A stretch of 25,891 nt of DNA. Origin: Bacillota bacterium (GTDB lineage: Bacteria > Bacillota > Clostridia > Acetivibrionales > DSM-1351). The DNA is taken from assembly GCA_023433945.1 (NCBI GenBank), contig JAEYTP010000030.1, positions 1 to 25,891 on the forward strand, in the 5' to 3' direction. The stretch's first letter is position 1; every line of letters starts with the position of its first letter. Positions 15,066 to 22,881 of the stretch are shown here, piece by piece. Both the position numbers and the translations under genes were made by a program. The notes under the pieces are model-generated. The model worked only from the letters and a program-made list of their open reading frames with translations, made no database searches and was not told the origin of the DNA.

Positions 15066-17447
15066 ATGAATGAGAAAACTCAAAGAGTATTAGAATTTGA
15101 TAAAATTATTAATCAGCTATCAAAACTTACAGCATCTGAATTGGGGAGAGAGCTCGTTACAGAGCTTTCTCCTCAAACTGATTTAAATAAAGTAAATGAT
15201 TTGCTCAAGGAGACAAACGATGGTGTTAGCTGCGTGATGAGAAGGGGTTCCCCTCCACTCGGCGGAATATCTGACATCAGAGCAAGCTTGAAACGCCTTG
15301 ATATTGGCGGAGTACTTAACACAGCAGAGCTTATGAGAATTGGTGGTGTCCTGAGAGCAGCAAGAAGACTGAAGAATTATGCAAGTGATAAAATAGAAGA
15401 TGTTAACAGTAATGTTGTAAATGAGCTTATCAGTTGTCTTGAATCCAATGTAAGGCTGGAACAAAAAATAGAACAGTGCATTATTTCGGAGGATGAGATT
15501 TCTGATAATGCAAGCAGCACTCTTAGTCACATCAGAAGGCAGATTAGAGAGCAACAGGCCTCAATAAAGGACAAGCTAAACGATATTATAAGGTCTAGCA
15601 AATATTCCAAGTATATTCAGGAATCTGTAGTAACAATGCGTGGCGACAGGTATGTAATACCAGTCAAACAGGAGCATAAAGGCGATATTCCTGGTCTTGT
15701 ACACGACTCTTCAGCAAGCGGAGCAACACTTTTCATAGAACCAATGGGTGTTGTTGAAGCCAATAATAATATCAAACAACTCACTATCAAAGAACAGATA
15801 GAGATAGACAGGATTTTGGCAGAGCTTTCAGCAGATGCCGCACTTATTCTGCCACAACTCAATGCAAATATGAGTATTATGGCAAGGCTGGACTTTATTT
15901 TTGCAAAGTCCAAGCTGGCAATAGACTTGAATTGCTTCTGTCCAATAATGAACGATAAAGGTAGAATTGTTATTAAAAAAGGCAGACATCCTCTACTTGA
16001 CCCCAAAAAGGTTGTCCCAATAGACTTTTGGATTGGAGATAAATTTCATACCCTTATTATTACTGGTCCAAATACCGGTGGTAAGACTGTGTCACTAAAA
16101 ACAGTTGGACTTTTTACTCTAATGGCACAAAGTGGGCTGCATGTCCCTGCTAATGATGGTACAGAGCTCAGTGTATATGGAAGAGTGTTTGCAGATATTG
16201 GTGATGAGCAAAGCATAGAACAAAGTCTCAGTACCTTTTCTTCTCATATGAAAAATATTGTGGGCATCCTGGGCAATGTAAACAGCAAGAGTTTAGTACT
16301 GTTTGACGAACTTGGAGCAGGCACCGACCCGACAGAAGGTGCTGCACTTGCTATGTCCATACTGGAATGCCTGCATCAGATTGGAGCTACATCTGTAGCA
16401 ACAACTCACTATAGTGAGCTTAAGGTATATGCCATTTCAACTCCAGGGGTGGAAAATGGGTCATGCGAATTTGATGTTGAGACACTTAGACCTACCTACA
16501 AATTACTGATAGGTGTACCTGGGAAAAGCAACGCATTTGCTATTTCAAGCAGGCTTGGGCTAACTGATGATATTATTGAGCGTGCAAAAGAATTTTTATC
16601 GCAAGAAGATATCCGCTTTGAAGACGTGTTATTGAGCATAGAAAAGAATCGCAGTGAAGCTGAACGAGAGAAAATGAGGGCGGAAAGCTATAGACTTGAA
16701 GCTGAGAGGCATAAAAAGGACCTTGAAGACCAAAAGAGAAGGATAGCATCACAACGAGAAAATGAGCTTAGGAAAGCACGGGAGGAAGCCAGAAAAGTCC
16801 TTGTTGATGCTAGAAACCAGGCAGAGGAACTCATGTCTGAGATGAAGAGACTTGCAAAGGAACAGGAAGAGGCTGAGCTCAAACGTCAGACTGAAGAGCT
16901 TCGCCAGAAGGTAAGCAGAAGCATAAACAGCTTGGATGATTGCCTTGTTGAATCCATTATGCCAAAGCAAGGTTTGGTAAAACCGCCTAAAAACCTCAAG
17001 CCTGGGGACTCTGTGCTGATTGTGAATTTAAATCAAAAGGGTACGGTTATAAATGTTCCCGATAAAAATGGTGAGGCTATAGTTCAGGCCGGAATAATGA
17101 AAATAAACGTTCATGTTTCAAATCTTAAAGTTATTGAGGAACAAAAACCTCAGGGCGGTGCTAGAACAGGCATTGGAAAGATTGGAGTTTCAAAGGCGCA
17201 AAGCATGTCTATTGAGTTGGACGTTAGGGGAAAAATGCTAGATGAGGCAGTTGAAGCGGTGGAAAAGTATTTAGATGATGCGTATATTTCCAGACTAAAG
17301 GAAGTAACAATAATTCATGGGAAGGGAACGGGTGCCCTACGCAGCGGTATTCAATCCCACTTAAGAGGACATCCTCATGTTAGTAGTTTTAGGCTTGGCC
17401 GCTTAGGTGAAGGCGAGAATGGTGTTACAGTTGTTGAATTAAAGTAA
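15066..17447 (+). CDS. mutS2: Endonuclease MutS2
   Basis: ATPase and nuclease of the MutS family that, unlike MutS, does not act in mismatch repair; reported roles include suppression of recombination and rescue of collided ribosomes through splitting (MutS2/RqcU in Bacillus). Length 793 aa is standard. Visible: N-terminal core with a GDRYVIPVK and SASGATLFIEP region, Walker A GPNTGGKTVSLKT (from about residue 334), Walker B with LVLFDELGAGTDPTEGAA, a long charged coiled coil (about 515-625), a KOW-like segment (LKPGDSVLIVNLNQKGTV) and a C-terminal Smr nuclease domain from about residue 717 (SIELDVRG, then IIHGKGTGALRSGI). Start ATG 15066 has only a distant AAAGGA (15044-15050), so initiation may be weak or the true start may differ slightly. 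Confidence 0.97.
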   Translation: MNEKTQRVLEFDKIINQLSKLTASELGRELVTELSPQTDLNKVNDLLKETNDGVSCVMRRGSPPLGGISDIRASLKRLDIGGVLNTAELMRIGGVLRAARRLKNYASDKIEDVNSNVVNELISCLESNVRLEQKIEQCIISEDEISDNASSTLSHIRRQIREQQASIKDKLNDIIRSSKYSKYIQESVVTMRGDRYVIPVKQEHKGDIPGLVHDSSASGATLFIEPMGVVEANNNIKQLTIKEQIEIDRILAELSADAALILPQLNANMSIMARLDFIFAKSKLAIDLNCFCPIMNDKGRIVIKKGRHPLLDPKKVVPIDFWIGDKFHTLIITGPNTGGKTVSLKTVGLFTLMAQSGLHVPANDGTELSVYGRVFADIGDEQSIEQSLSTFSSHMKNIVGILGNVNSKSLVLFDELGAGTDPTEGAALAMSILECLHQIGATSVATTHYSELKVYAISTPGVENGSCEFDVETLRPTYKLLIGVPGKSNAFAISSRLGLTDDIIERAKEFLSQEDIRFEDVLLSIEKNRSEAEREKMRAESYRLEAERHKKDLEDQKRRIASQRENELRKAREEARKVLVDARNQAEELMSEMKRLAKEQEEAELKRQTEELRQKVSRSINSLDDCLVESIMPKQGLVKPPKNLKPGDSVLIVNLNQKGTVINVPDKNGEAIVQAGIMKINVHVSNLKVIEEQKPQGGARTGIGKIGVSKAQSMSIELDVRGKMLDEAVEAVEKYLDDAYISRLKEVTIIHGKGTGALRSGIQSHLRGHPHVSSFRLGRLGEGENGVTVVELK

Positions 17448-17458
17448 ATTACTAAAGG

Positions 17459-17487
17459 TTGACAATTTAAACACAGTAAATTAGAAT
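17459..17487 (+). promoter_or_regulatory. typA promoter, near consensus
   Basis: TTGACA (17459-17464), exact 17-bp spacer, TAGAAT (17482-17487). It begins only 12 bases after the mutS2 stop. The predicted leader carries an 8-bp AT-rich hairpin, TTTAGAAT (17499-17506) with ATTCTAAA (17513-17520), not followed by a T-run. Confidence 0.8.
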
Positions 17488-17549
17488 TAGTATGGTTTTT
17501 TAGAATTTTTACATTCTAAATGTATTAGGAATTATGAAGGAGAATATTT

Positions 17550-19367
17550 GTGAATATTAGACAGGACGTAAGAAATATTGCAATAATCGCTCACGTTGAC
17601 CATGGTAAGACTACATTAGTCGATGCTATGCTTAGACAGAGTGGAATATTTAGGGAAAATGAAGCAATCGCTGAAAGAGTAATGGACTCCAATGACCTTG
17701 AAAAGGAAAGAGGAATTACTATATTAGCAAAAAATACTGCTGTAAACTATAACGGAATCAAAATCAATATTGTTGATACCCCAGGTCATGCTGACTTTGG
17801 AGGAGAGGTGGAACGTGTACTTAAAATGGTTGATGGCGTTCTTCTCCTGGTTGATGCATTTGAAGGTGCAATGCCACAGACAAGATTTGTTCTCAAGAAA
17901 GCATTATCCCTCAATCTAAAGCCAATAGTTGTTGTCAATAAGATTGACAGGCCAGAGGCTAGACCTGATGAGGTGGTTGATGAGATACTTGAGTTGTTTA
18001 TAGAATTAGGAGCCGATGATGACCAGCTTGAATTCCCAGTTGTCTATGCTTCCTCCAGAGAAGGCTTTGCTGTTTGTGATTTGGGTGGAGAGAGAATTGA
18101 CCTTAAGCCGCTTTTTGAAATGATAGTGGACAAGGTACCGGCACCTAAAGGTGAATTTGATGAAACGCTACAAATGCTTGTTTCAAATATAGATTATGAT
18201 GAGTATGTTGGACGAATTGCTATTGGCAGGGTTGATAGAGGAGTAATAAAGCTCAACCAGCAGGCAATAATCTGCAAAAAAGAAGGAACTCAGCTTAATG
18301 CTAGAATTACTAAGTTATATACCTTTGAAGGACTAAAGAGGGTTGAGTCTCCTGAAGGTAGAGTTGGAGATATAGTTGCTGTATCTGGTGTAGGAGACGT
18401 TACAATAGGAGACACAATATGTGATGTTGGTGCACCTGACCCATTGCCTTTTGTAGCTATTGATGAGCCAACATTATCTATGACCTTCTCGGTTAATAAC
18501 AGCCCATTTGCGGGTAGAGAGGGCACTTTTGTAACCTCAAGACACCTGAGAGACAGGCTGTTCAAAGAGCTTGAGACAAATGTAAGTCTTAAGGTTGAAG
18601 AAACTGAGTCTGCTGATTCTTTTGAAGTATCAGGAAGAGGAGAATTGCATCTTTCTATATTGATTGAAACTATGAGAAGACAGGGCTATGAGTTCCAGGT
18701 CTCAAAACCCTCTGTAATATACAAGGAAGTTGATGGAGTACAGATGGAACCTATCGAATACCTTATGATTGATGTGCCAGAGGACTTCATGGGTGTTGTT
18801 ATGGAGAAGCTAGGACAGCGTAAGGCTGAAATGGTTAATATGACTTCTGCTAATCAGGGCTATATGAGATTGGAATTCACCATTCCTGCAAGAGGTTTAA
18901 TAGGCTACCGTTCAGAATTTATGACCGATACAAAGGGTAACGGTATCTTAAATCATGTATTCCATAGCTACGAGGAATACAAAGGAGATATCCCTACAAG
19001 AACAAGGGGCTCTATGGTTGCTTGGGAAGATGGAGATGCGGTTACCTATGGTCTTTATAATGCCCAGGAAAGAGGTACCTTGTTTATCAGCCCTGGAACA
19101 AAGGTTTATGAGGGGATGATAGTAGGGGAGAATGCAAGATATGATGACATTGTTGTAAATGTTTGCAAGAAGAAGCATGTTACAAATATGAGAGCATCGG
19201 GGTCAGATGACGCACTGAGATTAACCCCGCCTACTGTACTAAGTCTTGAGCAGGCTTTGGAGTTTATTGCCGATGATGAATTGGTAGAGATAACTCCAAA
19301 GAACATTAGACTTAGGAAAAGGGTCCTAAATAGTGAAATGAGGGCTAAAATCAAGAGTAAAATGTAG
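17550..19367 (+). CDS. typA: Ribosome-associated GTPase TypA/BipA
   Basis: Translational GTPase of 605 aa, related to EF-G and LepA, that binds the ribosome and is needed for ribosome assembly and growth at low temperature or under stress. G1 AHVDHGKTTLVDAML lies at residues 14-28, the switch I region has EKERGITI, G3 is DTPGHADFGGEVERV, G4 is NKIDRPEA. The C-terminal part has the TypA-specific MGVVMEKLGQRKAEMVNM, then TRGSMVAWEDGDAVTYGL and the last basic helix (RLRKRVLNSEMRAKIKSKM). Start is GTG 17550 with AAGGAGAA (17537-17544) at seven bases. It has its own promoter and hairpin leader. Confidence 0.98.
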   Translation: MNIRQDVRNIAIIAHVDHGKTTLVDAMLRQSGIFRENEAIAERVMDSNDLEKERGITILAKNTAVNYNGIKINIVDTPGHADFGGEVERVLKMVDGVLLLVDAFEGAMPQTRFVLKKALSLNLKPIVVVNKIDRPEARPDEVVDEILELFIELGADDDQLEFPVVYASSREGFAVCDLGGERIDLKPLFEMIVDKVPAPKGEFDETLQMLVSNIDYDEYVGRIAIGRVDRGVIKLNQQAIICKKEGTQLNARITKLYTFEGLKRVESPEGRVGDIVAVSGVGDVTIGDTICDVGAPDPLPFVAIDEPTLSMTFSVNNSPFAGREGTFVTSRHLRDRLFKELETNVSLKVEETESADSFEVSGRGELHLSILIETMRRQGYEFQVSKPSVIYKEVDGVQMEPIEYLMIDVPEDFMGVVMEKLGQRKAEMVNMTSANQGYMRLEFTIPARGLIGYRSEFMTDTKGNGILNHVFHSYEEYKGDIPTRTRGSMVAWEDGDAVTYGLYNAQERGTLFISPGTKVYEGMIVGENARYDDIVVNVCKKKHVTNMRASGSDDALRLTPPTVLSLEQALEFIADDELVEITPKNIRLRKRVLNSEMRAKIKSKM

Positions 19368-19376
19368 CTCATTTTG

Positions 19377-19405
19377 TGGACAAAGAACTAAAACAATAAT
19401 ATAGT
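19377..19405 (+). promoter_or_regulatory. Probable mltG promoter
   Basis: TGGACA (19377-19382), 17-bp spacer, TATAGT (19400-19405), just after typA. It would serve mltG and possibly the genes behind it. Confidence 0.45.
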
Positions 19406-19447
19406 TATTAGTAGGGCATAGTTTGATAGGAATGGAGTTAATCAGTG

Positions 19448-20719
19448 ATGAGGAGAAAATTACTAGTTGCTTTGATAGGATTAACCTCGGTACTACTGGG
19501 TATTCTTCTGTCGGTACCAAAGCTTGTTAGATTTGTTGGTACAATTCTGCAGGGGTTTAATGCCAGTTTCGGAGGGTGGAACATCTTTTTAACGGTTTTG
19601 GGGTTTATATTTATATTCTTTGGAATATTTGTGATTTCTGCAGGACTCAAAAGGTGGTCATTTATTCTTGCATCAATATGCGTATTTGTAATAATGGGTG
19701 GAATATTGGCCTTTTATTCGTATAAAGGTACCTTGTCTACTACAGGCCTTGATGATTTGACTAAAGAGGATATCGTAATACCTACAGGAAGTGCAATTAC
19801 TGTTGAAATACCTATGGGTTCAAATACATCCCAAATTGCTGACATTCTCTATGAGAAGGGTGTTATTACAAATACAAAAATATTTGGTATAATATCAAAA
19901 TTAAACGGCTTTGATGGAAGATATATGGCTGGAACTCATTATGTAAGCAAAAACCTTGACTTTAATTCATTAATGGTTATATTAACCGGTAAACCGGAGA
20001 GTGTGCAGATCATGCTTAGAGAGGGTCTGACATACAAGCAAATGGTCAGTGAATTTGTTAAAAAGGGCATAGTTACAGAAGATGAGTTGAATAGAGCAAT
20101 GAAGTACGAGAAGTATGACTATGATTTTGTAAAACAGATTAAGAATCTTAACAATAGAGAGTATATGCTCGAAGGGTATTTGTTCCCTGATACCTATGAA
20201 TTTGGTATGGGTGCAGATGCCAAGACTGTTATTAATGTAATGCTCACAAACTTTAATAATAAGATTAAACCTGAGTACTACACGCGTGCCAAGGAACTTG
20301 GTATGACTATGGATAAGATTATTACTTTAGCTTCTATTATTGAAAGAGAGACAAATAGCGAAAGGGATATGCCTATTGTATCCGCTGTATTCCATAAGAG
20401 GTTGAAGGATCCTAAATTCAAGAAGCTAGAGTCATGTGCTACAATACAGTACATTTATCTTAACCAGACTGGCCAGACAAAGCCTGTAATAACTTATGAT
20501 GATACCAGGATGGACAATCCGTATAACACGTATCTACATGAGGGACTACCCCCTGGACCTATATGCAATCCAGGAGAAAAGGCGATTTTGGCAGCGCTTT
20601 ATCCAGATGAAGAGACAAACTACGCATTCTTCCTTGCACCTGGTGATGGAACTACTATATTTAGCAAGACATATGCAGAACATCAAGCAGCAATGAAGAA
20701 GTATGGATTGGCAAAATAA
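19448..20719 (+). CDS. mltG: Endolytic murein transglycosylase MltG (YceG-like)
   Basis: Membrane-bound lytic transglycosylase that cuts nascent glycan strands and sets their length. The YceG domain fills about residues 110-423, with a LysM-like part (IPMGSNTSQIADILYEKGVI), the GYLFPDTYEF signature and the catalytic glutamate in ASIIERETNSERD (E299). The end (GLPPGPICNPGEKAILAALY, then YAFFLAPGDG) is family-typical. The N-terminus is unusual in having three hydrophobic segments (about residues 6-22, 44-64 and 72-90) where the E. coli and Bacillus proteins have one. ATG 19448 is preferred over GTG 19445 at the same place; GGAG (19434-19437) lies upstream. It begins the yrrL-yrrM-yrrO-like cluster. 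Confidence 0.95.
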   Translation: MRRKLLVALIGLTSVLLGILLSVPKLVRFVGTILQGFNASFGGWNIFLTVLGFIFIFFGIFVISAGLKRWSFILASICVFVIMGGILAFYSYKGTLSTTGLDDLTKEDIVIPTGSAITVEIPMGSNTSQIADILYEKGVITNTKIFGIISKLNGFDGRYMAGTHYVSKNLDFNSLMVILTGKPESVQIMLREGLTYKQMVSEFVKKGIVTEDELNRAMKYEKYDYDFVKQIKNLNNREYMLEGYLFPDTYEFGMGADAKTVINVMLTNFNNKIKPEYYTRAKELGMTMDKIITLASIIERETNSERDMPIVSAVFHKRLKDPKFKKLESCATIQYIYLNQTGQTKPVITYDDTRMDNPYNTYLHEGLPPGPICNPGEKAILAALYPDEETNYAFFLAPGDGTTIFSKTYAEHQAAMKKYGLAK

Positions 20720-20729
20720 ATAATAGCTC

Positions 20730-20763
20730 ATTACAGGATGTGGTTTTAACTGCATCCTGTAAT
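20730..20763 (+). terminator. Hairpin after mltG without a U-tract
   Basis: Stem ATTACAGGATG (20730-20740) with CATCCTGTAAT (20753-20763), 11 bp perfect, extended inward by G-U pairs. It is followed by TATATATATGGG, not a T-run, so it is at best a weak terminator and might be a processing or stability element between mltG and trmR. Confidence 0.5.
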
Positions 20764-20815
20764 TATATATATGGGCATAAAAAGGTTTAATTTTTAGCAA
20801 AAGAGGGATATAGAT

Positions 20816-21454
20816 TTGATAAATCATGACTATATTACGGAGTATATAAGGAATACTATAAAAAAGAATGATGGTTTACTTTTGGAACTAGAACAATATG
20901 CAGCAGAAAATCATGTTCCTATAATTCAACCAGAGGTATCTGCTCTTATGAGAGTAATTGGTAATGTGCATAAGCCCAAGAAGCTTCTTGAGGTCGGAAC
21001 TGCAATCGGGTATTCGTCAATTCTTTTCTCTGAATTCTTGAGCCAAGGTGGTATTATTGATACTATTGAGCGAAACGATGCCATGCTTGAACAGGCAAAT
21101 CTGAACATCAGAAAAGCTGGGCTTAAGGACACAATTAATGTTATAGCTGGAGATGCTATTGAGGTGCTTGCATGCCTTAACAAGAATTATGATATGATAT
21201 TTCTAGATGCTGCAAAGGGACAATACAATGAATTCCTCGAGCACAGTAAAAGGATGCTTAACAAGGGAGGTCTATTGGTATCAGACAATGTTTTATATAA
21301 GGGAATGATTGCAACTGACACCCTTGTGGTAAGAAGGAAAAAGACTATAGTTAACAGAATGCGTACATTTTTACATGACTTATGTCAAGATGAGGACTTT
21401 GAAACAAGCATTATCCCAATAGGGGATGGAGTAGCGCTTAGCTACCGGAAGTAA
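20816..21454 (+). CDS. trmR: tRNA 5-hydroxyuridine methyltransferase (TrmR / YrrM family)
   Basis: SAM-dependent O-methyltransferase of 212 aa. In Bacillus subtilis, TrmR (YrrM) methylates 5-hydroxyuridine at tRNA position 34 to 5-methoxyuridine. The SAM motif LLEVGTAIGYSSILFSE (about residues 58-74), then NVIAGDAIEVL and the metal-binding DMIFLDAAKGQYNEFLE (about 123-139) and SDNVLYKGM are those of the catechol O-methyltransferase-like family. The start is TTG 20816, with AGAGGGA (20801-20807) at eight bases. It lies between mltG and a U32-family gene as in Bacillus (yrrL, yrrM, yrrN/yrrO), which supports this role over caffeoyl-CoA methylation, a common misannotation. Confidence 0.92.
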   Translation: MINHDYITEYIRNTIKKNDGLLLELEQYAAENHVPIIQPEVSALMRVIGNVHKPKKLLEVGTAIGYSSILFSEFLSQGGIIDTIERNDAMLEQANLNIRKAGLKDTINVIAGDAIEVLACLNKNYDMIFLDAAKGQYNEFLEHSKRMLNKGGLLVSDNVLYKGMIATDTLVVRRKKTIVNRMRTFLHDLCQDEDFETSIIPIGDGVALSYRK

Positions 21455-21467
21455 AAGAGGCGATATC

Positions 21468-21563
21468 ATGGCAATAAACATGGTGATTGGAATGGCAATT
21501 TAAGTGGTAATTATTTTGGATATAAACATGGCAGTTAATATGGCAATATGAGTAGCAAAATAT
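21468..21563 (+). repeat. Array of eight 12-bp units after trmR
   Basis: Eight consecutive 12-bp units in perfect register: 21468 ATGGCAATAAAC, 21480 ATGGTGATTGGA, 21492 ATGGCAATTTAA, 21504 GTGGTAATTATT, 21516 TTGGATATAAAC, 21528 ATGGCAGTTAAT, 21540 ATGGCAATATGA and 21552 GTAGCAAAATAT. The consensus is ATGGCAATATAA. It starts 13 bases after the trmR stop and ends 34 bases before the U32 gene. The period gives a four-residue pattern in any open frame, such as the His/Cys/Tyr-rich string on the minus strand. Confidence 0.82.
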
Positions 21564-21597
21564 ATTAATCAATAATTTATTAAAACGAGAGGCAAAT

Positions 21598-22818
21598 ATG
21601 GAGAAGATTGAGTTATTGGCACCGGCAGGCAATCTTGAAAAACTCAAGATGGCGATTTTATATGGAGCAGATGCAGTGTATATTGGAGGGCAACGTTTTG
21701 GGCTTCGTGCATCCGCTGACAATTTTTCACCTGAGCAGATGAAGGAGGGCGTAGAGTTTGCACATAAAAGGGGTGCTAAAGTCTATGTTACGGTAAATAT
21801 TATTCCTCATAACCATGACTTGGTAGGGCTTCCACAGTATATAAAGCAGCTTGAGGAAATAGGCGTGGATGCAATTATTGTATCCGACCCAGGTATATTC
21901 TCTATTGCAAGAGAAGTTTCACCTGATATGGAGATTCATATTAGCACCCAGGCCAATAATACAAACTATAAAAGTGCAGAGTTTTGGTATAAGCTAGGTG
22001 CAAAAAGGGTAGTTGTAGCACGAGAACTATCTTTTGATGAAATACGTGAGATCAAGGACAAAACCCCGCAGGGTTTAGATATAGAAGCATTTGTACATGG
22101 TGCAATGTGTATTTCTTACTCAGGCAGGTGTCTCTTGAGCAACTATATGACGGGGCGTGATTCAAATAAAGGTGCCTGTTCTCATCCCTGCAGATGGAAA
22201 TATAGCTTGGTAGAAGAAAAAAGGCCTGGAGAGTATTACCCTGTATATGAGGATGAAAGAGGGACCTATATTTTTAACTCAAAAGACCTTTGTATGATTG
22301 AGCATATACCACAGCTGATTGAAGCAGGGATTTATAGCTTTAAGCTCGAAGGCCGTATGAAGAGCTCATTTTATGTAGCAACTGTTGTAAGTGCATACCG
22401 AAAGGCAATTGATGAGTATCAGAAGGATCCTGCAAATTATAAGTTTGACCCCAAGTGGCTAGAAGAACTCTCGAAGGCAAGCCATAGAGAATATACTACA
22501 GGTTTTTATTTCGATAAAACAACAGGCAATGATCAGATTTATAATACAAGTTCATATATCAGAGAGTACGACTTTGTAGGTCTTGTTTTAGATTACAATG
22601 AAGAGACCGGAATTGCTACAGTTGAGCAGAGAAACCGATTAATAGTTGGAGATGAGATAGAGGTTCTTAGACCTGATGGTTCATATTTCATACAAACAAT
22701 CTCACAGATAATTAATGAGGAGGGCGAAAGCATCAGAACAGCCCCCCACCCACAGATGATAATGCAAATACCAATGGATCAAAAGGTTAGCGAGTTTTCA
22801 ATATTAAGAAGGAAATAG
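21598..22818 (+). CDS. U32-family protein, TrhP-like tRNA U34 hydroxylation factor
   Basis: U32 'peptidase' family protein of 406 aa. In Bacillus subtilis (TrhP1/TrhP2, YrrN/YrrO) and E. coli TrhP, these proteins install the hydroxyl on U34 that TrmR then methylates; the family uses prephenate-linked chemistry and an iron-sulfur cluster. N-terminal ELLAPAGNLEKLKMAILYGA and IHISTQANNTN are family motifs, and the four-Cys set is complete: C171 and C178 (MCISYSGRC) with C194 and C198 (GACSHPC). KDLCMIEHIPQLIEAGIYSF follows. It follows trmR and the pair forms a wobble-uridine modification unit. A ribosome binding site GAGAGG lies before ATG 21598. Bacillus has two U32 genes here; only one is seen. 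Confidence 0.94.
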   Translation: MEKIELLAPAGNLEKLKMAILYGADAVYIGGQRFGLRASADNFSPEQMKEGVEFAHKRGAKVYVTVNIIPHNHDLVGLPQYIKQLEEIGVDAIIVSDPGIFSIAREVSPDMEIHISTQANNTNYKSAEFWYKLGAKRVVVARELSFDEIREIKDKTPQGLDIEAFVHGAMCISYSGRCLLSNYMTGRDSNKGACSHPCRWKYSLVEEKRPGEYYPVYEDERGTYIFNSKDLCMIEHIPQLIEAGIYSFKLEGRMKSSFYVATVVSAYRKAIDEYQKDPANYKFDPKWLEELSKASHREYTTGFYFDKTTGNDQIYNTSSYIREYDFVGLVLDYNEETGIATVEQRNRLIVGDEIEVLRPDGSYFIQTISQIINEEGESIRTAPHPQMIMQIPMDQKVSEFSILRRK

Positions 22819-22826
22819 TATAGTCA

Positions 22827-22881
22827 ATCCCTTTAAATGGAAATAATTTAAATATTATTTTTATTTGAAGGGATCTTTTTT
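22827..22881 (+). terminator. Terminator-like hairpin whose U-tract touches the PBP start codon
   Basis: Outer stem ATCCCTTTAAAT (22827-22838) with ATTTGAAGGGAT (22863-22874), 12 bp with one G-U pair; inner stem AAATAAT (22841-22847) with ATTATTT (22854-22860). CTTTTTT follows (22875-22881), and ATG 22882 is directly after it. The likely ribosome binding sequence GAAGGGA is in the descending arm. It would end transcription of the U32 gene while sitting on the start of the next gene. Confidence 0.8.

Noticed and set aside
15183..16006. Minus-strand open frames of 123 and 129 aa inside mutS2.
   Set aside because: They are opposite-strand shadows of a well-conserved gene and show no ribosome binding site or family resemblance.
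21438..21722. Minus-strand 94-aa open frame with repeated His/Cys/Tyr residues.
   Set aside because: It overlaps the 12-bp array and the start of the U32 gene; the four-residue periodicity comes from the DNA repeat.
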